From Argentina anserina (taxonomy: Eukaryota > Streptophyta > Magnoliopsida > Rosales > Rosaceae), in assembly GCF_933775445.1 (NCBI RefSeq), contig NC_065877.1, forward strand, positions 17,546,001-17,610,000: a DNA stretch of 64,000 nt. Direction: 5' to 3'. Position numbers and translations under genes: made by a program. This document shows positions 26,601 to 39,986 of the stretch, in pieces. The number at the start of each line of letters is the position of its first letter. Position 1 is the first letter of the stretch. The notes under the pieces are model-generated. The model was not told where the DNA came from, made no database searches, and was given only the letters and a program-made list of their open reading frames with translations.

Positions 26601-27673
26601 ATCTTTACATAGTTTGCGTATCTTTAGCATTCTAATTGTGTATCTTTACATCGTTTGCGTATCTTTACTATTCCAATTGTGTATCTTTTCCTTTCTCGTT
26701 TGAGTATCTTTCTGTAAGGCTTTCTGATGCGAGTTTCTATTGTATTTGAGAATTTGGCAAGTGTGGGAGTGTGTTTCTTTCAAACTGAGTATCTTTACAT
26801 CGTTTGCGTATCTTTACTATTCCAATTGTGTATCTTTACATCGTTTGCGTATCTTTACTATTCCAATTGTGTATCTTTTCATTTCTCGTTTGAGTATCTT
26901 TCTGTAAGGCTTTCTGATGCGAGTTTCTATTGAATTTGAGAGTTTTGCAAGTGTGGGAGTGTGTTTCTTTCAAACTGAGTATCTTTACATAGTTTGCGTA
27001 TCTTTAGTATTCCAATTGTGTATCTTTACATCGTTTGCGTATCTTTACTAATCCAATTGTGGATCTTTTCATTTCTCGTTTGAGTATCTTTCTGTAAGGC
27101 TTTCTGATGCGAGTTTCTATTGAATTTGAGAGTTTTGCAAGTGTGGGAGTGTGTTTCTTTCAAACTGAGTATCTTTACATCGTTTGCATATCTTTACTAT
27201 TCCAATTGTGTATCTTTTCATTTCTCGTTTGAGTATCTTTCTGTAAGGCTTCTGATGCGAGTTTCTATTGTATTTGAGAATTTTCCAAGTGTGGGAGTGT
27301 GTTTTTTTCAATTTGTGTATCTTTACATCGTTTGCGTATCTTTACTATTCCAATTGTGTATCTTTTCATTTCTCGTTTGAGTATCTTTCTGTAAGGCTTC
27401 TGATGCGAGTTTCTATTGTATTTGAGAGTTTTGCAAGTGTGGGAGTGTGTTTCTTTCAATCTGAGTATCTTTACATTGTTTGCGTATCTTTACTATTCCA
27501 ATTGTGTATCTTTACATCGTTTCCGTATATTTACTATTCCAATTGTGTATCTTTACATCGTTTGCGTATCTTTACTATTCCAATTGTGTATCTTTACATC
27601 GTTTGTGTATCTTTACTATTCCAATTGTGTATCTTTTCATTTCTCGTTTGAGTATCTTTCTGTATGGCTTCTG
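20694..27673. repeat. Mosaic zone with blocks shared with both sides
   Basis: This zone is stitched from segments found elsewhere. Units 22185-22860 match 13014-13689 (offset 9171). Units 22860-23469 match 25465-26074 (offset 2605). Units 23470-24145 match 26727-27402 (offset 3257). Units 24854-25464 resemble 20504-20842 and its neighbours. The shared blocks overlap in different combinations, which points to repeated unequal exchange rather than a single duplication. Nothing other than satellite units is present. Confidence 0.85.
24439..24807 (+). repeat. Run of nine consecutive 41-bp dimers
   Basis: Nine dimers follow each other without interruption inside one 477-bp unit (24377-24853). This is the longest dimer run in the window. 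The first dimer has ATCGTTTGAG and the fifth ends CCAATTGAG. The variants suggest that two shorter runs (five and four dimers, both forms common nearby) were joined by unequal exchange. Confidence 0.93.
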
Positions 27674-30625
27674 ATGCGAGTTTCTATTGTATTTGAGAGT
27701 TTTGCAAGTGTGGGAGTGTGTTTCTTTCAAACTGAGTATCTTTACATCGTTTGCGTATCTTTACTATTCCAATTGTGCATCTTTTCATTTCTCGTTTGAG
27801 TATCTTTCTGTAAGGCTTCTGATGCGAGTTTCTATTGTATTTGAGAATTTTCCAAGTGTGGGAGTGTGTTTTTTTCAATTTGTGTATCTTTACATCGTTT
27901 GCGTATCTTTACTATTCCAATTGTGTATCTTTTCATTTCTCGTTTGAGTATCTTTCTGTAAGGCTTTCTGATGCGAGTTTCTATTGAATTTGAGAATTTT
28001 GCAAGTGTGGGAGTGTGTTTCTTTCAAACTGAGTATCTTTACATCGTTTGCGTATCTTTAGTATTCCAATTGAGTATCTTTTCATTTCTCGTTTGAGTAT
28101 CTTTCTGTAAGGATTTCTGATGCGAGTTTCTATTGAATTTGAGAGTTTTGCAAGTGTGGGAGTGTGTTTCTTTCAAACTGAGTATCTTTACATCGTTTGC
28201 GTATCTTTAGTATTCCAATTGAGTATCTTTTCATTTCTCGTTTGAGTATCTTTCTGTAAGGCTTTCTGATGCGAGTTTCTATTGAATTTGAGAGTTTTGC
28301 AAGTGTGGGAGTGTGTTTCTTTCAAACTGAGTATCTTTACATAGTTTGCGTATCTTTAGTATTCCAATTGTGTATGTTTACATCGTTTGCATATCTTTAC
28401 TATTCCAATTGTGTATCTTTACATCGTTTCCGTATCTTTACTATTCCAATTGTGTATCTTTACATCGTTTGCGTATCTTTACTATTCTAATTGTGTATCT
28501 TTTCATTTCTCGTTTGAGTATCTTTCTGTAAGGCTTTCTGATGCGAGTTTCTATTGAATTTGAGAGTTTTGCAAGTGTGGGAGTGTGTTTCTTTCAAACT
28601 GAGTATCTTTACATCGTTAGCGTATCTTTACTATTCTAATTGTGTATCTTTACATCGTTTGCGTATCTTTACTATTCCAATTGAGTATCTTTTCATTTCT
28701 CGTTTGAGTATCTTTCTGTAAGGCTTTCTGATGCGAGTTTCTATTGTATTTGAGAGTTTTGCAAGTGTGGGAGTGTGTTTCTTTCAAACTGAGTATCTTT
28801 ACATCGTTTGCGTATCTCTACTATTCCAATTGTGTATCTTTACATCGTTTGCGTATCTTTACTATTCCAATTGAGTATCTTTTCATTTCTCGTTTGAGTA
28901 TCTTTCTGTAAGGCTTACTGATGCGAGTTTCTATTGAATTTGAGAGTTTTGCAAGTGTGTGAGTGTGTTTCTTTCAAACTGAGTATCTTTACATCGTTTG
29001 CGTATGTTTACTATTCCAATTGTGTATCTTTACATCGTTTGCGTATCTTTACTATTCCAATTGTGTATCTTTTCATTTCTCGTTTGAGTATCTTTCTGTA
29101 AGGCTTTCTGATGCGAGTTTCTATTGAACTTGAGAGTTTTGCAAGTGTGGGAGTGTGTTTCTTTCAAACTGAGTATCTTTACATAGTTTGCGTATCTTTA
29201 CTATTCCAATTGTGTATCTTTACATCGTTTCCGTATCTTTACTATTCCAATTGTGTATATTTACATCGTTTGCGTATCTTTACTATTCCAATTGTGTATC
29301 TTTACATCGTTTGCGTATCTTTACTATTCCAATTGTGTATCTTTTCATTTCTCGTTTGATTATCTTTCTGTAAGGCTTTCTGATGCGAGTTTCTATTGTA
29401 TTTGAGAGTTTTGCAAGTGTGGGAGTGTGTTTCTTTCAAACTGAGTATCTTTACATCGTTTGCGTATCTCTACTATTCCAATTGTGTATCTTTACATCGT
29501 TTGCGTATCTCTACTATTCCAATTGTGTATCTTTACATCGTTAGCGTATCTTTACTATTCTAATTGTGTATCTTTACATCGTTTGCGTATCTTTACTATT
29601 CCAATTGTGTATCTTTTCATTACTCGTTTGAGTATCTTTCTGTAAGGCTTTCGGATGCGAGTTTCTATTGAATTTGAGAGTTTTGCAATTGTGGGAGTGT
29701 GTTTCTTTTAAACTGAGTATCTTTACATCGTTTGCGTATCTTTAGTATTCCAATTGTGTATCTTTTCATTTCTCGTTTGAGTATCTTTCTGTAAGGTTTC
29801 TGATGTGAGTTTCTATTGTATTTGAGAGTTTTGCAAGTGTGGGAGTGTGTTTCTTTCAAACTGAGTATCTTTACATCGTTTGCGTATCTTTACTATTCCA
29901 ATTGTGTATCTTTTCATTTCTCGTTTGAGTATCTTTCTGTAAGGCTTTCGGATGCGAGTTTCTATTGAATTTGAGAGTTTTGCAAGTGTGGGAGTGTGTT
30001 TCTTTTAAACTGAGTATCTTTACATCGTTTGCGTATCTTTACTATTCCAATTGTGTATCTTTTCATTTCTCGTTTGAGTATCTTTCTGTAAGGCTTCTGA
30101 TGCGAGTTTCTATTGTATTTGAGAGTTTTGCAAGTGTGGGAGTGTGTTTCTTTCAAACTGAGTATCTTTACATCGTTTGCGTATCTTTACTATTCCAATT
30201 GTGTATCTTTTCATTTCTCGTTTGAGTATCTTTCTGTAAGGCTTCTGATGCGAGTTTCTATTGTATTTGAGAGTGTTGCAAGTGTGGTACTGTGTTTCTT
30301 TCAAAATGAGTATCTTTACATCGTTTGCGTATCTTTACTATTCCAATTGTGTATCTTTACATCGTTTGCGTATCTTTACTATTCCAATTGTGTATCTTTT
30401 CATTTCTCGTTTGAGTATTTTTCTGTAAGGCTTCTGATGCGAGTTTCTATTGTATTTGAGAGTTTTGCAAGTGTGGGAGTGTGTTTCTTTCAAACTGAGT
30501 ATCTTTACATCATTTGCGTATCTTTACTATTCCAATTGTGTATCTTTACATCGTTTGCGTATCTTTACTATTCCAATTGTGTATCTTTTCATTTCTCGTT
30601 TGAGTATCTTTCTGTATGGCTTCTG
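27674..30625. repeat. 3-kb duplicated block, copy 1
   Basis: Unit starts from 27674 to 28731 recur at +5802, and those from 28541 to 30626 recur at +6264. The block carries GGATTTCTGATG (28120 unit), GTTAGCGTATC, the CTCTACTATTCC units, TGAACTTGAG, TCATTACTCG, GCAATTGTGGG and TCTTTTAAACTG. All of these reappear in copy 2. Confidence 0.9.
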
Positions 30626-33600
30626 ATGCGAGTTTCTATTGTATTTGAGAGTTTTGCAAGTGTGGGAGTGTGTTTCTTTCAAACTGAGTATCTTTACATC
30701 GTTTGCGTATCTTTACTATTCCAATTGTGTATCTTTTCATTTCTCGTTTGAGTATCTTTCTGTAAGGCTTCTGATGCGAGTTTCTATTGTATTTGAGAAT
30801 TTTCCAAGTGTGGGAGTGTGTTTTTTTCAATTTGTGTATCTTTACATCGTTTGCGTATCTTTACTATTCCAATTGTGTATCTTTTCATTTCTCGTTTCAG
30901 TATCTTTCTGTAAGGCTTTCTGATGCGAGTTTCTATTGAATTTGAGAGTTTTGCAAGTGTGGGAGTGTGTTTCTTTCAAACTGAGTATCTTTACATCGTT
31001 TGCGTATATTTACTATTCCAATTGTGTATCTTTACATCGTTTGCGTATCTTTACTATTCCAATTGTGTATCTTTTCATTTCTCGTTTGTGTATTTTTCTG
31101 TAAGGCTTCTGATGCGAGTTTCTATTGTATTTGAGAGTTTTGCAAGTGTGGGAGTGTGTTTCTTTCAAACTGAGTATCTTTACATCGTTTGCGTATCTTT
31201 ACTATTCCAATTGAGTATCTTTTCATTTCTCGTTTGAGTATCTTTCTGTAAGGCTTTCTGATGCGAGTTTCTATTGTATTTGAGAGTTTTGCAAGTGTGG
31301 GAGTGTGTTTCTTTCAAACTGAGTATCTTTACATCGTTTGCGTATCTTTACTATTCCAATTGTGTATCTATACATCGTTTGCGTATCTTTACTATTCCAA
31401 TTGTGCATCTTTTCATTTCTCGTTTGAGTATCTTTCTGTAAGGCTTTCTGATGCGAGTTTCTATGGAATTTGAGAGTTTTGCAAGTGTGGTAGTGTGTTT
31501 CTTTCAAACTGAGTATCTTTACATCGTTTGCGTATCTTTACTATTCCAATTGTGTATCTTTACATCGTTTGTGTATCTTTACTATTCCAATTGTGTATCT
31601 TTTCATTTCTCGTTTGAGTATCTTTCTGTATGGCTTCTGATGCGAGTTTCTATTGTATTTGAGAGTTTTGCAAGTGTGGGAGTGTGTTTCTTTCAAACTG
31701 AGTATCTTTACATCGTTTGCGTATCTTTACTATTCCAATTGTGCATCTTTTCATTTCTCGTTTGAGTATCTTTCTGTAAGGCTTCTGATGCGAGTTTCTA
31801 TTGTATTTGAGAATTTTCCAAGTGTGGGAGTGTGTTTTTTTCAATTTGTGTATCTTTACATCGTTTGCGTATCTTTACTATTCCAATTGTGTATCTTTTC
31901 ATTTCTCGTTTGAGTATCTTTCTGTAAGGCTTCTGATGCGAGTTTCTATTGTATTTGAGAGTTTTGCAAGTGTGGGAGTGTGTTTCTTTCAAACTGAGTA
32001 TCTTTACATCGTTTGCGTATCTTTACTATTCCAATTGTGTATCTTTTCATTTCTCGTTTGAGTATCTTTCTGTAAGGCTTCTGATGCGAGTTTCTATTGT
32101 ATTTGAGAGTGTTGCAAGTGTGGTACTGTGTTTCTTTCAAAATGAGTATCTTTACATCGTTTGCGTATCTTTACTATTCCAATTGTGTATCTTTACATCG
32201 TTTGCGTATCTTTACTATTCCAATTGTGTATCTTTTCATTTCTCGTTTGAGTATTTTTCTGTAAGGCTTCTGATGCGAGTTTCTATTGTATTTGAGAGTT
32301 TTGCAAGTGTGGGAGTGTGTTTCTTTCAAACTGAGTATCTTTACATCATTTGCGTATCTTTACTATTCCAATTGTGTATCTTTACATCGTTTGCGTATCT
32401 TTACTATTCCAATTGTGTATCTTTTCATTTCTCGTTTGAGTATCTTTCTGTATGGCTTCTGATGCGAGTTTCTATTGTATTTGAGAGTTTTGCAAGTGTG
32501 GGAGTGTGTTTCTTTCAAACTGAGTATCTTTACATCGTTTGCGTATCTTTACTATTCCAATTGTGTATCTTTTCATTTCTCGTTTGAGTATCTTTCTGTA
32601 AGGCTTCTGATGCGAGTTTCTATTGTATTTGAGAATTTTCCAAGTGTGGGAGTGTGTTTTTTTCAATTTGTGTATCTTTACATCGTTTGCGTATCTTTAC
32701 TATTCCAATTGTGTATCTTTTCATTTCTCGTTTCAGTATCTTTCTGTAAGGCTTTCTGATGCGAGTTTCTATTGAATTTGAGAGTTTTGCAAGTGTGGGA
32801 GTGTGTTTCTTTCAAACTGAGTATCTTTACATCGTTTGCGTATATTTACTATTCCAATTGTGTATCTTTACATCGTTTGCGTATCTTTACTATTCCAATT
32901 GTGTATCTTTTCATTTCTCGTTTGTGTATTTTTCTGTAAGGCTTCTGATGCGAGTTTCTATTGTATTTGAGAGTTTTGCAAGTGTGGGAGTGTGTTTCTT
33001 TCAAACTGAGTATCTTTACATCGTTTGCGTATCTTTACTATTCCAATTGTGTATCTTTTCATTTCTCGTTTGAGTATCTTTCTGTAAGGCTTTCTGATGC
33101 GAGTTTCTATTGTATTTGAGAGTTTTGCAAGTGTGGGAGTGTGTTTCTTTCAAACTGAGTATCTTTACATCGTTTGCGTATCTTTACTATTCCAATTGTG
33201 TATCTATACATCGTTTGCGTATCTTTACTATTCCAATTGTGCATCTTTTCATTTCTCGTTTGAGTATCTTTCTGTAAGGCTTTCTGATGCGAGTTTCTAT
33301 GGAATTTGAGAGTTTTGCAAGTGTGGTAGTGTGTTTCTTTCAAACTGAGTATCTTTACATCGTTTGCGTATCTTTACTATTCCAATTGTGTATCTTTACA
33401 TCGTTTGTGTATCTTTACTATTCCAATTGTGTATCTTTTCATTTCTCGTTTGAGTATCTTTCTGTATGGCTTCTGATGCGAGTTTCTATTGTATTTGAGA
33501 GTTTTGCAAGTGTGGGAGTGTGTTTCTTTCAAACTGAGTATCTTTACATCGTTTGCGTATCTTTACTATTCCAATTGTGCATCTTTTCATTTCTCGTTTG

Positions 33601-33771
33601 AGTATCTTTCTGTAAGGCTTCTGATGCGAGTTTCTATTGTATTTGAGAATTTTCCAAGTGTGGGAGTGTGTTTTTTTCAATTTGTGTATCTTTACATCGT
33701 TTGCGTATCTTTACTATTCCAATTGTGTATCTTTTCATTTCTCGTTTGAGTATCTTTCTGTAAGGCTTTCT
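30100..33771. repeat. 1836-bp tandem duplication (two copies)
   Basis: Copy 1 spans 30100-31935 and copy 2 spans 31936-33771. Both have units of 148, 189, 189, 148, 149, 189, 149, 190, 189, 148 and 148 bp, give or take one base at the end. Shared rare markers are GAGTGTTGCAAG with GGTACTG, CATCATTTGCG, CGTTTCAGTATC, CGTTTGTGTATT, GTATCTATACATCG, CTATGGAATTTG and TTGTGCATC. The only difference I noticed is TTGAGTATC at about 31210 against TTGTGTATC at about 33046. Confidence 0.93.
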
Positions 33772-36700
33772 GATGCGAGTTTCTATTGAATTTGAGAATT
33801 TTGCAAGTGTGGGAGTGTGTTTCTTTCAAACTGAGTATCTTTACATCGTTTGCGTATCTTTAGTATTCCAATTGAGTATCTTTTCATTTCTCGTTTGAGT
33901 ATCTTTCTGTAAGGATTTCTGATGCGAGTTTCTATTGAATTTGAGAGTTTTGCAAGTGTGGGAGTGTGTTTCTTTCAAACTGAGTATCTTTACATCGTTT
34001 GCGTATCTTTAGTATTCCAATTGAGTATCTTTTCATTTCTCGTTTGAGTATCTTTCTGTAAGGCTTTCTGATGCGAGTTTCTATTGAATTTGAGAGTTTT
34101 GCAAGTGTGGGAGTGTGTTTCTTTCAAACTGAGTATCTTTACATAGTTTGCGTATCTTTAGTATTCCAATTGTGTATGTTTACATCGTTTGCATATCTTT
34201 ACTATTCCAATTGTGTATCTTTACATCGTTTCCGTATCTTTACTATTCCAATTGTGTATCTTTACATCGTTTGCGTATCTTTACTATTCTAATTGTGTAT
34301 CTTTTCATTTCTCGTTTGAGTATCTTTCTGTAAGGCTTTCTGATGCGAGTTTCTATTGAATTTGAGAGTTTTGCAAGTGTGGGAGTGTGTTTCTTTCAAA
34401 CTGAGTATCTTTACATCGTTAGCGTATCTTTACTATTCTAATTGTGTATCTTTACATCGTTTGCGTATCTTTACTATTCCAATTGAGTATCTTTTCATTT
34501 CTCGTTTGAGTATCTTTCTGTAAGGCTTACTGATGCGAGTTTCTATTGTATTTGAGAATTTTGCAAGTGTGGGAGTGTGTTTCTTTCAAACTGAGTATCT
34601 TTACATCGTTTGCGTATCTTTAGTATTCCAATTGTGTATGTTTACATCGTTTGCATATCTTTACTATTCCAATTGTGTATCTTTACATCGTTTCCGTATC
34701 TTTACAATTCCAATTGTGTATCTTTACATCGTTTGCGTATCTTTACTATTCCAATTGTGTATCTTTTCATTTCTCGTTTGAGTATCTTTCTGTAAGGCTT
34801 TCTGATGCGAGTTTCTATTGAATTTGAGAGTTTTGCAAGTGTGGGAGTGTGTTTCTTTCAAACTGAGTATCTTTACATCGTTAGCGTATCTTTACTATTC
34901 TAATTGTGTATCTTTACATCGTTTGCGTATCTTTACTATTCCAATTGAGTATCTTTTCATTTCTCGTTTGAGTATCTTTCTGTAAGGCTTTCTGATGCGA
35001 GTTTCTATTGTATTTGAGAGTTTTGCAAGTGTGGGAGTGTGTTTCTTTCAAACTGAGTATCTTTACATCGTTTGCGTATCTCTACTATTCCAATTGTGTA
35101 TCTTTACATCGTTTGCGTATCTTTACTATTCCAATTGAGTATCTTTTCATTTCTCGTTTGAGTATCTTTCTGTAAGGCTTACTGATGCGAGTTTCTATTG
35201 AATTTGAGAGTTTTGCAAGTGTGTGAGTGTGTTTCTTTCAAACTGAGTATCTTTACATCGTTTGCGTATCTCTACTATTCCAATTGTGTATCTTTACATC
35301 GTTTGCGTATCTTTACTATTCCAATTGTGTATCTTTTCATTTCTCGTTTGAGTATCTTTCTGTAAGGCTTTCTGATGCGAGTTTCTATTGAACTTGAGAG
35401 TTTTGCAAGTGTGGGAGTGTGTTTCTTTCAAACTGAGTATCTTTACATAGTTTGCGTATCTTTACTATTCCAATTGTGTATCTTTACATCGTTTCCGTAT
35501 CTTTACTATTCCAATTGTGTATATTTACATCGTTTGCGTATCTTTACTATTCCAATTGTGTATCTTTACATCGTTTGCGTATCTTTACTATTCCAATTGT
35601 GTATCTTTTCATTTCTCGTTTGATTATCTTTCTGTAAGGCTTTCTGATGCGAGTTTCTATTGTATTTGAGAGTTTTGCAAGTGTGGGAGTGTGTTTCTTT
35701 CAAACTGAGTATCTTTACATCGTTTGCGTATCTCTACTATTCCAATTGTGTATCTTTACATCGTTTGCGTATCTCTACTATTCCAATTGTGTATCTTTAC
35801 ATCGTTAGCGTATCTTTACTATTCTAATTGTGTATCTTTACATCGTTTGCGTATCTTTACTATTCCAATTGTGTATCTTTTCATTACTCGTTTGAGTATC
35901 TTTCTGTAAGGCTTTCGGATGCGAGTTTCTGTTGAATTTGAGAGTTTTGCAATTGTGGGAGTGTGTTTCTTTTAAACTGAGTATCTTTACATCGTTTGCG
36001 TATCTTTAGTATTCCAATTGTGTATCTTTTCATTTCTCGTTTGAGTATCTTTCTGTAAGGTTTCTGATGCGAGTTTCTATTGTATTTGAGAGTTTTGCAA
36101 GTGTGGGAGTGTGTTTCTTTCAAACTGAGTATCTTTACATCGTTTGCGTATCTTTACTATTCCAATTGTGTATCTTTTCATTTCTCGTTTGAGTATCTTT
36201 CTGTAAGGCTTTCGGATGCGAGTTTCTATTGAATTTGAGAGTTTTGCAAGTGTGGGAGTGTGTTTCTTTTAAACTGAGTATCTTTACATCGTTTGCGTAT
36301 CTTTACTATTCCAATTGTGTATCTTTTCATTTCTCGTTTGAGTATCTTTCTGTAAGGCTTCTGATGCGAGTTTCTATTGTATTTGAGAGTTTTGCAAGTG
36401 TGGGAGTGAATTTCTTTCAAACTGAGTATCTTTACATCGTTTGCGTATCTTTACTATTCCAATTGTGTATCTTTTCATTTCTCGTTTGAGTATCTTTCTG
36501 TAAGGCTTCTGATGCGAGTTTCTATTGTATTTGAGAGTGTTGCAAGTGTGGGACTGTGTTTCTTTCAAAATGAGTATCTTTACATCGTTTGCGTATCTTT
36601 ACTATTCCAATTGTGTATCTTTACATCGTTTGCGTATCTTTACTATTCCAATTGTGTATCTTTTCATTTCTCGTTTGAGTATCTTTCTGTAAGGCTTCTG

Positions 36701-36889
36701 ATGCGAGTTTCTATTGTATTTGAGAGTTTTGCAAGTGTGGGAGTGTGTTTCTTTCAAACTGAGTATCTTTACATCATTTGCGTATCTTTACTATTCCAAT
36801 TGTGTATCTTTACATCGTTTGCGTATCTTTACTATTCCAATTGTGTATCTTTTCATTTCTCGTTTGAGTATTTTTCTGTAAGGCTTCTG
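33476..36889. repeat. 3-kb duplicated block, copy 2, with a 462-bp internal gain
   Basis: It matches 27674-30625 but is 462 bp longer because units 34071-34532 (272+190) are repeated at 34533-34994. Several substitutions separate the copies, for example GTGGTACTGTG in copy 1 against GTGGGACTGTG here, ATGTGAG at 29803 against ATGCGAG at 36067, and GAGTGAATTTC near 36409. Confidence 0.9.
34071..34994. repeat. 462-bp tandem duplication
   Basis: The pair of units 272 + 190 bp occurs twice (34071-34532, 34533-34994). Both share GTATGTTTACATCG, CGTTTGCATATC, CGTTTCCGTATC, GTTAGCGTATC and ATTCTAATTG. The homologous place in the left copy (28269-28730) has it once, so the gain came after the larger duplication. 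Confidence 0.9.
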
Positions 36890-37078
36890 ATGCGAGTTTC
36901 TATTGTATTTGAGAGTTTTGCAAGTGTGGGAGTGTGTTTCTTTCAAACTGAGTATCTTTACATCGTTTGCGTATCTTTACTATTCCAATTGTGTATCTTT
37001 ACATCGTTTGCGTATCTTTACTATTCCAATTGTGTATCTTTTCATTTCTCGTTTGAGTATCTTTCTGTAAGGCTTCTG

Positions 37079-39986
37079 ATGCGAGTTTCTATTGTATTTG
37101 AGAGTTTTGCAAGTGTGGGAGTGTGTTTCTTTCAAACTGAGTATCTTTACATCGTTTGCGTATCTTTACTATTCCAATTGTGTATCCTTACATCGTTTCC
37201 GTATCTTTACTATTTCAATTGTGTATCTTTACATCGTTTGCGTATCTTTACTATTCCAATTGTGTATCTTTACATCGTTTGCGTATCTTTACCATTCCAA
37301 TTGTGTATCTTTTCATTTCTCGTTTGAGTATCTTTCTGTAAGGCTTGTGATGCGAGTTTCTATTGTATTTGAGAGTTTTGCAAGTGTGGGAGTGTGTTTC
37401 TTTCAAACTGAGTATCTTTACATCGTTTGCGTATCTTTACTATTCCAATTGTGTATCTTTTCATTTCTCGTTTGAGTATCTTTCTGTAAGGCTTCTGATG
37501 CGAGTTTCTATTGTATTTGAGAGTTTTGCAAGTGTGGGAGTGTGTTTCTTTCAAACTGAGTATCTTTACATCGTTTGCGTATCTTTACTATTCCAATTGT
37601 GTATCTTTTCCTTTCTCGTTTGAGTATCTTTCTGTAAGGCTTTCTGATGCGAGTTTCTATTGAATTTGAGAGTTTTGCAAGTGTGGGAGTGTGTTTCTTT
37701 CAAACTGAGTATCTTTACATCGTTTGCGTATCTTTAGTATTCCAATTGTGTATGTTTACATCGTTTGCGTATCTTTACTATTCCAATTGTGTATCTTTAC
37801 ATCGTTTGCGTATCTTTACTATTCCAATTGTGTATGTTTACATCGTTTCCGTATCTTTACTATTCCAATTGTGTATCTTTACATCGTTTGCGTATCTTTA
37901 CTATTCCAATTGTGTATCTTTACATCGTTTGCGTATCTTTACTATTCCAATTGTGTATCTTTTCATTTCTCGTTTGAGTATCTTTCTGTAAGGCTTCTGA
38001 TGCGAGTTTCTATTGTAGTTGAGAGTTTTCCAAGTGTGAGAGTGTGTTTCTTTCAAACTGAGTATCTTTACATCGTTTGCGTATCTTTACTATTCCAATT
38101 GTGTATCTTTACATCGTTTGCGTATCTTTACTATTCCAATTGTGTATCTTTTCATTTCTCGTTTGAGTATCTTTCTGTAAGGCTTCTGATGCGAGTTTCT
38201 ATTGTATTTGAGAGTTTTGCAAGTGTGGGAGTGTGTTTCTATCAAACTGAGTATCTTTACATCGTTTGCGTATCTTTACTATTCCAATTGTGTATCTTTA
38301 CATCGTTTGCGTATCTTTACTATTCCAATTGTGTATCTTTTCATTTCTCGTTTGAGTATCTTTCTATAAGGCTTCTGATGCGAGTTTCTATTGTATTTGA
38401 GAGTTTTGCAAGTGTGGGAGTGTGTTTCTTTCAAACTTAGTATCTTTACATCGTTTGCGTATCTTTACTATTCCAATTGTGTATCTTTTCATTTCTCGTT
38501 TGAGTATCTTTCTGTAAGGCTTCTGATGCGAGTTTCTATTGTATTTGAGAGTTTTGCAAGTGTGGGAGTGTGTTTCTTTCAAACTGAGTATCTTTACATC
38601 GTTTGCGTATCTTTACTATTCCAATAGTGTATCTTTACATCGTTTGCGTATCATTACTATTCCAATTGTGTATCTTTTCATTTCTCGTTTGAGTATTTTT
38701 CTGTAAGGCTTCTGATGCGAGTTTCTATTGTATTTGAGAGTTTTGCAAGTGTGGGAGTGTGTCACTATTCCAATTGTGTATCTTTACATCGTTTGCGTAT
38801 CTTTACTATTCCAATTGTGTTTCTTTTCATTTCTCGTTTGAGTATCTTTCTGTAAGGCTTTCGGATGCGAGTTTCTATCGAATTTGAGAGTTTTGCAAGT
38901 GTGGGAGTGTGTTTCTTTTAAACTGAGTATCTTTACATCGTTTGCGTATCTTTACTATTCAAATTGTGTATCTTTTCATTTCTCGTTTGAGTATCTTTCT
39001 GTAAGGCTTCTGATGCTAGTTTCTATTGTATTTGAGAGTTTTGCAAGTGTGGGAGTGTGTTTCTTTCAAACTGAGTATCTTTACATCGTTTGCGTATCTT
39101 TACTATTCCAATTGTGTATCCTTACATCGTTTGCGTATCTTTACTATTCCAATTGTGTATCTTTTCATTTCTCGTTTGAGTATCTTTCTGTAAGGCTTTC
39201 GGATGCGAGTTTCTATTGAATTTGAGAGTTTTGCAAGTGTGGGAGTGTGTTTCTTTCAAACTGAGTATCTTTACATCGTTTGCGTATCTTTACTATTCCA
39301 ACTGTGTATCTTTACATCGTTTGGGTATCTTTACTATTCCAATTGTGTATCTTTTCATTTCTTATTTGAGTATCTTTCTGTAAGGCTTCTGATGCGAGTT
39401 TCTATTGTATTTGAGAGTTTTGCAAGTGTGGGACTGTGTTTCTTTCAAAATGAGTATCTTTACATCGTTTGCGTATCTTTACTATTCCAATTGTGTATCT
39501 TTTCATTTCTCGTTTGAGTATCTTTCTGTAAGGCTTTCTGATGCGAGTTTCTATTGAATTTGAGAGTTTTGCAAGTGTGGGAGTGTGTTTCTTTCAAACT
39601 GAGTATCTTTACATCGTTTGCGTATCTTTAGTATTCCAATTGTGTATGTTTTCATTTCTCGTTTGAGTATCTTTCTGTAAGGCTTCTGATGCGAGTTTCT
39701 ATTGTATTTGAGAGTTTTGCAAGTGTGGGAGTGTGTCACTATTCCAATTGTGTATCTTTACATCGTTTGCGTATCTTTACTATTCCAATTGTGTATCTTT
39801 TCATTACTCGTTTGAGTATCTTTCTGTAAGGCTTTCGGATGCGAGTTTCTATTGAATTTGAGAGTTTTGCAATTGTGGGAGTGTGTTTCTTTTAAACTGA
39901 GTATCTTTACATCGTTTGCGTATCTTTAGTATTCCAATTGTGTATCTTTTCATTTCTCGTTTGAGTATCTTTCTGTAAGGTTTCTG
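37079..39986. repeat. 2908-bp, 16-unit HOR, copy 1
   Basis: Unit lengths are 271, 148, 149, 353, 189, 189, 148, 189, 150, 148, 190, 189, 149, 148, 150 and 148 bp. The 353-bp unit has six dimers. Both 150-bp units carry the GTGTCACTATTCC deletion. Private markers include GTATCCTTACATCGTTTCC, TGTAGTTGAG with GTGTGAGAGTG, TTTCTATCAAACTG, CCAATAGTG, TTCTATCGAATTT, ATGCTAG, CCAACTGTG, GTTTGGGTATC and TTCTTATTTGAG. Confidence 0.95.
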
